Origin: Streptomyces resistomycificus | GTDB taxonomy: Bacteria > Actinomycetota > Actinomycetes > Streptomycetales > Streptomycetaceae | NCBI RefSeq assembly: GCF_001514265.1 | Contig: NZ_KQ948992.1 | Location: 62,001 to 126,000 of the forward strand | Direction: 5' to 3' | Length of the DNA: 64,000 bases | In this document: positions 58,576 to 64,000 of the stretch, piece by piece | Position numbering within the stretch: the stretch's first letter is position 1 | How the letters are laid out: the number at the start of each line of letters is the position of its first letter | Position numbers and translations under genes: made by a program | Notes under the pieces: generated by a model | Told to the model about the DNA's origin: nothing | Seen by the model: only the letters and a program-made list of their open reading frames with translations | The model's database searches: none

Positions 58576-59475
58576 TCAGCTGAGCAGCCCTTTGGAGCGC
58601 AGCCAGGTCCGCGCCGCCTTCGCGGGGGACTCGCCCGCGTCGACGGAGGAGGCGAGCGCGGCCAACTGATCTGTCGTCAGCGCCGAGTTGACTCGGGCCA
58701 GGGCTTTTCTTGCGGCCAGGCCCGCGTACGGGGCCTGGATGAGAGGGAAGACGTGCTCGGGCGGGATGACGGCCTCGGGGTCGGTCAGCACGACCAGCTT
58801 GTCCTCGGTGAGGGACGGGTCCGTGCTGCGCAGGGCCAGTACGTCGGCGGTGGCCGAGGTGCCGGCGGTGGTGAGAGTGACGCCGTACGCCTTCTTCAGT
58901 GACGAGGGCGTCGGGGCGTCGGGGTCCTTCGAGGCGGCGCCGCCGAGGGTGAGGCGGCTGCCGGCCTTGGGGAGGTCGGCGAGGCTGTGCAGGTCATGGG
59001 CCTGGGCGGTGGCCCTGGTGACCGCGAGGACGACACCGCGGTCGGCCGCGGCCGGGGGCAGGGCGGTGATGCCCATCGGCAGCGCCATACTCAGCGTCGT
59101 CGACACGTTCCCGGGCAGGGTGTCCCCGCCCGGGAACGTGCGCAGCAGAGTGCTCTCGTACGCCGGCGCCAGCCCGATCCTGCCCGCCACCACGGCCTTG
59201 GCGGTGGCGGAGGGCGAGGCGTAGCTCGTCGTCGCCATCCGCACCTTCTGCCCGGCCCCGGTGAGGAGTTCGCCGTACATGGCCGCCACCACCCGGCTCT
59301 CCGCCGAGGTGTCGGTGCCGATCACCGTCGGTCCGACAGCGTCCGCGTACACGGTGTCGGGATTGCTCGTCGCCCCCGCCGCACAGCCGGTCAGGAGGAC
59401 CAGCGAGCATACGGCGGCGGCAGCGAGCCGGAGCCGGGAGCGGGAGCGGGTTGCCGAGGTCGCGGAGCACCACAT
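58576..59475 (-). CDS. Glycine-betaine/quaternary-amine-type substrate-binding lipoprotein
   Basis: 299 residues. Lipobox LVLLTGC with Cys31 for lipid anchoring. The rest fits an OpuAC/ProX-type periplasmic binding protein: TVIGTDTSAESRVVAAMYGE, GRIGLAPAYESTLLRTFP and LVVLTDPEAVIPPEHVFPL, with a final ALASSVDAG segment. No permease or ATPase gene is next to it, so either it works with a distant transporter or it has another binding role. Its neighbours are also secreted. Confidence 0.85.
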   Translation of the reverse strand: MWCSATSATRSRSRLRLAAAAVCSLVLLTGCAAGATSNPDTVYADAVGPTVIGTDTSAESRVVAAMYGELLTGAGQKVRMATTSYASPSATAKAVVAGRIGLAPAYESTLLRTFPGGDTLPGNVSTTLSMALPMGITALPPAAADRGVVLAVTRATAQAHDLHSLADLPKAGSRLTLGGAASKDPDAPTPSSLKKAYGVTLTTAGTSATADVLALRSTDPSLTEDKLVVLTDPEAVIPPEHVFPLIQAPYAGLAARKALARVNSALTTDQLAALASSVDAGESPAKAARTWLRSKGLLS

Positions 59476-59493
59476 GCCGTTGTCCGTCCTGGC

Positions 59494-60147
59494 TCAGCGG
59501 CAGTGGGCTGAGCGCTCGCCCGCGGTCATCTTCGCGTCCCTGTAGTTGACATAGCCCTTCTTGGGCTGGTCGGCGTTGAAGCCGGCCGACTGGTAGTTGT
59601 TGATGTACCAGATGTAGTGGCCGTAGTAGCGCTTGCCGAAGTGCAGCTCGTACCAGCCCTTGGCCTGCTGCTTGGAGGTGCCGCGCTCGAGCCAGCCCTT
59701 GTAGCCGGCCGGGATGTTGACGGTGTCGGTCACGGTGTCGGTGTGCGAGGCCACCCAGCTGTGGCTGTAGGTGGCCGTGACCTCGGTGGAGAACGTCTCG
59801 AACCACTTGTACTCGGCGCTGATCGAGATGCCGAAGGTGTTGGTCGAGCCGGTCATGTCCATCCCGCCGACGGTGTGCGGGTTGGTCAGGCTCCCGCAGT
59901 TGTAGGCGGTGTCGCCGACCTGGTGCTTGGGACCGGTGTAGGTCCAGTAGGCGGTGGCGTGGAACTCGCAGAGGTCCGTCGTGTGGCCACACGCGTCCAG
60001 CAGCTGCTTCGTGGTGGGGCTGTCGGCGGCGGAGGCCGGCGGGGCGGCCATCAGCGAAGCGCCCAGGGCGAGGGCCGCGACGGCTCCGGCGGTGCGGAGG
60101 GTGCGCTTGGGGGACGAGGAGGAGGTCTTGCGGCGGGCGAATGCCAT
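59494..60147 (-). CDS. Secreted beta-rich protein, possibly aerolysin-like
   Basis: 217 residues, ATG at 60147. Signal peptide 1-41 (TAGAVAALALGASLMAAPPASA). The mature chain has two Cys near the start (LLDACGHTTDLCEF) and long alternating Ser/Thr-rich strands (TNTFGISISAEYKWFETFSTEVTATYSHS, split by VASHTDTVTDTVNIPAGYKG). These are reminiscent of the membrane-inserting hairpin of aerolysin/ETX-MTX2 proteins, and Tyr/Trp-rich strands follow (KRYYGHYIWYINNY). The pore-former idea is a pattern impression only. The promoter lies in 60148-60366, where nothing else is seen. Confidence 0.7.
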   Translation of the reverse strand: MAFARRKTSSSSPKRTLRTAGAVAALALGASLMAAPPASAADSPTTKQLLDACGHTTDLCEFHATAYWTYTGPKHQVGDTAYNCGSLTNPHTVGGMDMTGSTNTFGISISAEYKWFETFSTEVTATYSHSWVASHTDTVTDTVNIPAGYKGWLERGTSKQQAKGWYELHFGKRYYGHYIWYINNYQSAGFNADQPKKGYVNYRDAKMTAGERSAHCR

Positions 60148-60366
60148 CGGTGACTCCAGCGAGTGAGGGATGAAGCGGTCGGTCTGTTTTCCGGGCGGCC
60201 GACGGGATCGCCGCCGGCCGCCCGCCGGTTTCACTGACCGGGGGGTGCAGCGAACCGGGTGAGCCCCACTCTTGGCGCCCTGGATTTGTCTATCAATGCA
60301 GGTCAGAGGCGTAAACAACCCATTGGAGGACGGAAACGGGACACGTTACGACCCGTTCACGCTCCA
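60148..60366. other. Intergenic region before the nSTAND gene
   Basis: 219 bp with an AT-richer segment (about 60285-60375) and no gene. It lies upstream of the secreted beta-rich protein and downstream of the nSTAND-WD40 gene, both minus strand. I cannot assign promoter hexamers. Confidence 0.5.
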
Positions 60367-63300
60367 TTAATCGGGGGCCTTTCCTACGAGCGGCCGGCGT
60401 GCGGTCTTGCGTGGCCTGGAGCGCGGATGTGCCTCGTCGGCCGAGGGAGACGCGGCTTCGCGCCGTGCTCCGGGAGGCGGCACGGCCTCGGGCGTCACGA
60501 TGCCGTGCGCGGACGCGCCGGGCTTTTGGGACGCGTGCCGCCGAGCGACGGGCGGCGACGAGGTGGTGCGCGCCGGCGCCGAAGTCCCGGTCGGCTTCGG
60601 CGAAGCGGCTGGGGCGGGGCCGGCTTCCGCGACCGGGTCGGGGCCGGCTTCCGCGACCGGGTCGGGGCCGGCTTCCGCGACCGGGTCGGCGGTGCCGGAC
60701 ACCCCGCACAGGCGCCGGTAGGGCACATCGGAGAGGTAGGTCCGCCATTCGTCGGCGGTCAGATCGCGGCCGGCGCGCGCACAGAGCTGGGTGACGACCT
60801 GCGAGAGGCCGACCGCGTACCGCTGGATGGGGACGTGGGCGCTGCCGGCGTAAACGGAGTCGCCGCGCCCGTCGAAGGCGAGCGAGCGGATCGCCTCGCC
60901 GGGCGTGCTGAGGCTGCCACCGAGAGGCTGCCGGGTGGCGGTGTCCCACAGCCGGAGCGCGCCGGAGGCGTAACCCACCGCGAGGGTGCTGCCATCGGGG
61001 CTGAAGGCGAGCGCGGTGACCCGGGCGCCGATCGCTTTGTCGTCGGCCACTTGCGCGACGGGAGGGATGACGGCCTCCCGGTGGCGTTCGGTACGGCCGC
61101 GCCAGACCGTGACGCTGCCGAAGCCGCCACCGGTGGCGAGGTGGACGCCGTCAGGGCTGAGAGCGAGAACCTCCGCACCGCCGTCCGGGCCGAGCGGTAC
61201 GCCGGTGTCCAGGCCGAACGGCAGCGCGCTGGCCGGGCCGGTGAAACCGGAGACCAGGGCGGACCTCAGGGCCGCGGTCAGGGCTTCGGGCCGGTCGGTC
61301 CGCGTTTCGCGGGCGGTGTTCCACACCTCGCCGGTGGGCGAGCCGGTGGCCGTCGCCCGGGAGAGGAGCAGTTTCCCACCGCCCGGGGTGAGCGCGATGG
61401 AGCGGACCGGGGACGATCCGCCAGGCTGAAGGACCGCCCGCACGCGGTGATCTGTCACATTCCATACGACGAACCGCGCGCCGGACGCTTCCGGCTGCCC
61501 CACGCCGTACGCGAAGTCCCGCCTGTCCGGACTGAACGTCATCAGCGGCCCGACGCCCCCGGCCCCGCTCCGGCCGTCCGCTGCCGCGAGTGAGGGCAGC
61601 CGGGCGAGGACACGACCCGTCCGGGTGTCGCGCAGGCTGAAGCGGTAGTGATCGCCGTGCCGTTCGGCGGCGGCCAGCAGGCGGCCGTCCGGGCTGAACG
61701 TCTCGTGGTCCAGCGGCCGTTCGAGCCACGGAGAGGCGAGGGGCACCGCGAGGTCGAGGGAGTGCACGGTGCCGCCGGCCAGGTAGCGCAGGGTCGGGCC
61801 GTCCGGATCCCAGGCGAGGGCGGTGAGGGGCCCGTCGGAGAGGGTGTGGCGGAACACCGGTGCCTCCGCCGCCGATATGCGCCAGACCGTCGTCCCGTCC
61901 AGGCCGGCCGTCGCGAGGAACCGCCCGTCCGGGGTGAACGCGAGATGGGACATGCCGGGTTGGGCGATGTCCGCCAGTTCCCGGCCCGAGGCCGTGTCCC
62001 AGACGCGTATCGCAGCGTCGGAGACCGCCGCGAAGCGCGTCCCGGCCCGGTCGAAGACGAGGGCGGCGGACGAGCAGTCCACCGCCGACGAGTCCTGCCA
62101 GGCGCCGGTGACCGTGCGGTGGCGGACGATGTCCCGCAGCATTAGCGGCTGGTCCTGCGCGCACACGGCCGCCAGGCGCCCGTCCGCGCTCGGCACCAAG
62201 ACGTCCATGGCACTGGCGGCACCTGCGGCGGAACGCTCCAGCACCACCGGGTCGTCCGTGAACGCGCTCACCTGCGCCGTCGTATCGGGGCCGTTCACGA
62301 CGTACGCCCCGACGCCGAGCTCCGAGTCGGCCGCCGCGTGATACCCGACGGGGTCCTCCGTCCCCGCTGGCAGCCGCCACAGCCGGGCGGCGCTGTCACC
62401 GTCAGTACCGGCCAGGGCGAGGGTCCGCCCGTCGAGGCTGACCGCGGTCACCGCACGGTCCGGCAGGCGTCCCGATCCGGTACGGCGATGTGTGGCCACG
62501 TCCCAGGCCGACCACCGGCCGCCGCCGACGCCGAGCAGGGTGCGCCCGGAGTCGGCGAGGAAGTCGCGGGTGTCGTCGTTCTGGTCGGGGTCGGTGAAGG
62601 CGTCGCGTTCGGGTTCGGCGAGGGCGTCGAAGAGGGCGGCGCGGCTCTCGGGCAGCGGGGCGAGCCGCCAGGCGGCGATGCTGAGCAGGGTCCTGGTGCG
62701 GGGATCCGTCACCCGTTCCCCGCCGACGAGGCCGGCGGCCCGGCGGGCTCCGGCCACGCTGCGCTCCCTCTCCGCGACGTCGCTCTCGTGCCAGGCGATC
62801 TGCCCGGCGACCAGGACCCCGCACACGACGCAGATGAGCGCCACGACGAGTCTTCGCATGCGGCGCTGCACCTGGGCGGTTGTCCAGCGCTCCATGCGGT
62901 GGGCCACCCGAGAGGCGCTGAGGAAGGCGCGCTCCCGTGCGGCGAGGTCGTCGTCCTGCCGTTCACGGGTGAACAGCACGTCGGCCAGGGCGAGGTTGAT
63001 CCCCCGGTACAGGGTGCCGGGGTCGCGGCCGTGCTCCTGCCAGTTGCGGGCGGCCTCGGTGAGGTGGCGGTGCATGCGCAGCCGCTCGCGGTTCTCCTCG
63101 AGCCAGCACTGCAGCCGGGGCCAGCCGGTGATGAGGGCCTCGTGGGCGAGTTCGACGTTCTTCTCGTCCACGGTGACGAGCCGGGCCCGGGAGAGACGTT
63201 CGAGGACGAAGGGCACCTCGGGGTCGGGCCATTCGCGCAGGTCGGCCCGTCTGACCGGGCGGCGGCTGTCGGGTGTGCCGTCGCCGGGGGCGATGAGGGC

Positions 63301-64000
63301 GAGCAGGAGCCGGCGGGCGGTGCCGGTCTGGTCGGGCGACAGGCCGCCGTAGACCTCCTCGGCCGCCGCGGCGATCGCTCCGTGGACGCCGCCCGCCTGC
63401 TCGTAGGCAGCGAGCGTCAGCACTCCGCTGCGTCTGCGGCGCCAGGTCTCGCGCAGGGCGTGCGAGAGCAGCGGCAGCGCGCCGGGCTGGTCGTACACCT
63501 CCTCGACGATGCGGGCGGTGAGTTCCCGCTCGACCCGCAATCCGGCCGCCGTGGCGGGCTTGACGATGGCGTCCCTCAGTTCGTCCCGGGTCATCGGGCC
63601 GACCGTCAGGCTCGTGTGCCGCAGTGCCTCGGCGAGGCCGGGGTGCTCGGCGCACCGGCCGTGGAAGCCGGCGCCCACCGCCACGACCACGCGCAGCCGG
63701 CCGCCCGAGTCCTTGGCGGCGAGCAACTGCTCGACGAACAGCCAGCGTTCGGCCCGGTCGCGGCAGAGCGTGAAGATCTCCTCGAACTGGTCGACCACGA
63801 CGATGCGGTGCGGCTCGTCCGGCCCCGGCCCCGGCCCCGGCCCCGGCCCCGGCGCCAGCAGCCGGCCGTGCGTGGCGGCCGGCCGCGCGCCGGGTGTAAT
63901 CAGCCGGAGCTCCGCCGCGCAGCCTGCCTCCTGGACGACCTTCTCCAGGCGGGGCAGCACGCCGGCCCGCAGCAGGGAGGACTTGCCGCTGCCGGATGCG
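60367..64000 (-). CDS. nSTAND1-type NTPase with WD40 repeats (N-terminus beyond window)
   Basis: More than 1200 residues, incomplete at the right edge. The last window bases encode the P-loop ASGSGKSSLLRAG. It continues with a Gly/Pro linker (GPGPGPGPG), Walker B-like IVVVDQFEEIFTLC, YDQPGALPLLSHALRETW, ELAHEALITGWPRL, and a transmembrane helix (VVALICVVCGVLVAGQI). About eight WD40-like blades follow (LAFTPDGRFLATAGLDGTTVW, LAFSPDGSTLAVGYASGALRLWD), then a low-complexity tail. STAND ATPases of this type act as signal switches with a beta-propeller sensor. The N-terminal effector domain lies outside the window. Role unknown. Confidence 0.9.
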   Translation of the reverse strand, partial: ASGSGKSSLLRAGVLPRLEKVVQEAGCAAELRLITPGARPAATHGRLLAPGPGPGPGPGPDEPHRIVVVDQFEEIFTLCRDRAERWLFVEQLLAAKDSGGRLRVVVAVGAGFHGRCAEHPGLAEALRHTSLTVGPMTRDELRDAIVKPATAAGLRVERELTARIVEEVYDQPGALPLLSHALRETWRRRRSGVLTLAAYEQAGGVHGAIAAAAEEVYGGLSPDQTGTARRLLLALIAPGDGTPDSRRPVRRADLREWPDPEVPFVLERLSRARLVTVDEKNVELAHEALITGWPRLQCWLEENRERLRMHRHLTEAARNWQEHGRDPGTLYRGINLALADVLFTRERQDDDLAARERAFLSASRVAHRMERWTTAQVQRRMRRLVVALICVVCGVLVAGQIAWHESDVAERERSVAGARRAAGLVGGERVTDPRTRTLLSIAAWRLAPLPESRAALFDALAEPERDAFTDPDQNDDTRDFLADSGRTLLGVGGGRWSAWDVATHRRTGSGRLPDRAVTAVSLDGRTLALAGTDGDSAARLWRLPAGTEDPVGYHAAADSELGVGAYVVNGPDTTAQVSAFTDDPVVLERSAAGAASAMDVLVPSADGRLAAVCAQDQPLMLRDIVRHRTVTGAWQDSSAVDCSSAALVFDRAGTRFAAVSDAAIRVWDTASGRELADIAQPGMSHLAFTPDGRFLATAGLDGTTVWRISAAEAPVFRHTLSDGPLTALAWDPDGPTLRYLAGGTVHSLDLAVPLASPWLERPLDHETFSPDGRLLAAAERHGDHYRFSLRDTRTGRVLARLPSLAAADGRSGAGGVGPLMTFSPDRRDFAYGVGQPEASGARFVVWNVTDHRVRAVLQPGGSSPVRSIALTPGGGKLLLSRATATGSPTGEVWNTARETRTDRPEALTAALRSALVSGFTGPASALPFGLDTGVPLGPDGGAEVLALSPDGVHLATGGGFGSVTVWRGRTERHREAVIPPVAQVADDKAIGARVTALAFSPDGSTLAVGYASGALRLWDTATRQPLGGSLSTPGEAIRSLAFDGRGDSVYAGSAHVPIQRYAVGLSQVVTQLCARAGRDLTADEWRTYLSDVPYRRLCGVSGTADPVAEAGPDPVAEAGPDPVAEAGPAPAASPKPTGTSAPARTTSSPPVARRHASQKPGASAHGIVTPEAVPPPGARREAASPSADEAHPRSRPRKTARRPLVGKAPD
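60604..60690. repeat. 24-bp tandem repeat in the nSTAND gene
   Basis: Three copies of GGCCGGCTTCCGCGACCGGGTCGG (minus strand reading GPDPVAEA) in the C-terminal low-complexity tail. Likely a variable-length spacer. Confidence 0.8.

Overview
The window looks like chromosomal DNA from a Streptomyces. Base composition is very GC-rich with strong third-position GC bias. Gene content and order match the conserved stretch around glnR, devA/devB and mshA/gpmA that I know from memory of S. coelicolor (roughly SCO4155-SCO4209). The organism-specific markers include GlnR, an RsiG with both c-di-GMP signature repeats, DevA/DevB-type genes, mycothiol MshA, an HBHA-like protein and a CebR box. No tRNA, rRNA or CRISPR array was seen.

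Layout. 1-3.6 kb (minus strand): start of a histidine kinase, its OmpR-type response regulator, a membrane-anchored HtrA-like protease and a LacI-type repressor. 3.7-18.9 kb, mostly core genes: glnR, alpha/beta hydrolase, MoaD-like protein, LmeA-like lipid-binding protein, a cysteine-containing leader peptide ahead of a thiosulfate sulfurtransferase, DUF1416, DUF3099, a DsrE-like protein, three overlapping paralogous membrane proteins, nitrobindin-like protein, Fur, YgfZ, Dtd, RsiG, asparaginase and Eis-like acetyltransferase. 19.0-25 kb: short tandem repeats, then a duplicated module of a small two-helix membrane protein divergent from a DevA-like GntR regulator, followed by devA, devB and a kinase-fold phosphotransferase. 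25.2-33.7 kb: TetR, HelD-type helicase, HAD protein, a DrrAB-like ABC exporter with a DUF4097 protein, and an ECF41 sigma factor paired with a flavin oxidoreductase.

33.83-37.64 kb is a decayed mobile element. It has inverted terminal sequences, TnsA-like and TnsB-like relics just inside the left end, a lower-GC cargo gene and several broken genes. Core synteny resumes at 37.7 kb with an XRE regulator, HBHA-like protein, DUF2516, a REC-PP2C phosphatase, an NlpC/P60 hydrolase, a methyltransferase, mshA, a YbjN-like protein, AraC/DUF2000, a TIR-NB-ARC-TPR protein, an MFS exporter and gpmA. From 52.4 kb the sequence is accessory: transposase relics, an M20 hydrolase, a GH5 cellulase next to a broken Cip1-like gene with a perfect CebR box, three secreted or lipoprotein genes, and a large nSTAND-WD40 NTPase that runs off the right edge.

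Working relationships: GlnR (nitrogen), Fur (iron or other metal), DevA/DevB (development), RsiG (sporulation via WhiG) and CebR-controlled cellulases mark this as a regulatory-rich chromosomal region. At least fourteen genes have a TANNNT hexamer 6-7 nt before the start codon, which suggests widespread leaderless transcription. Assignments rest on motif and context reading only; no database search was run.
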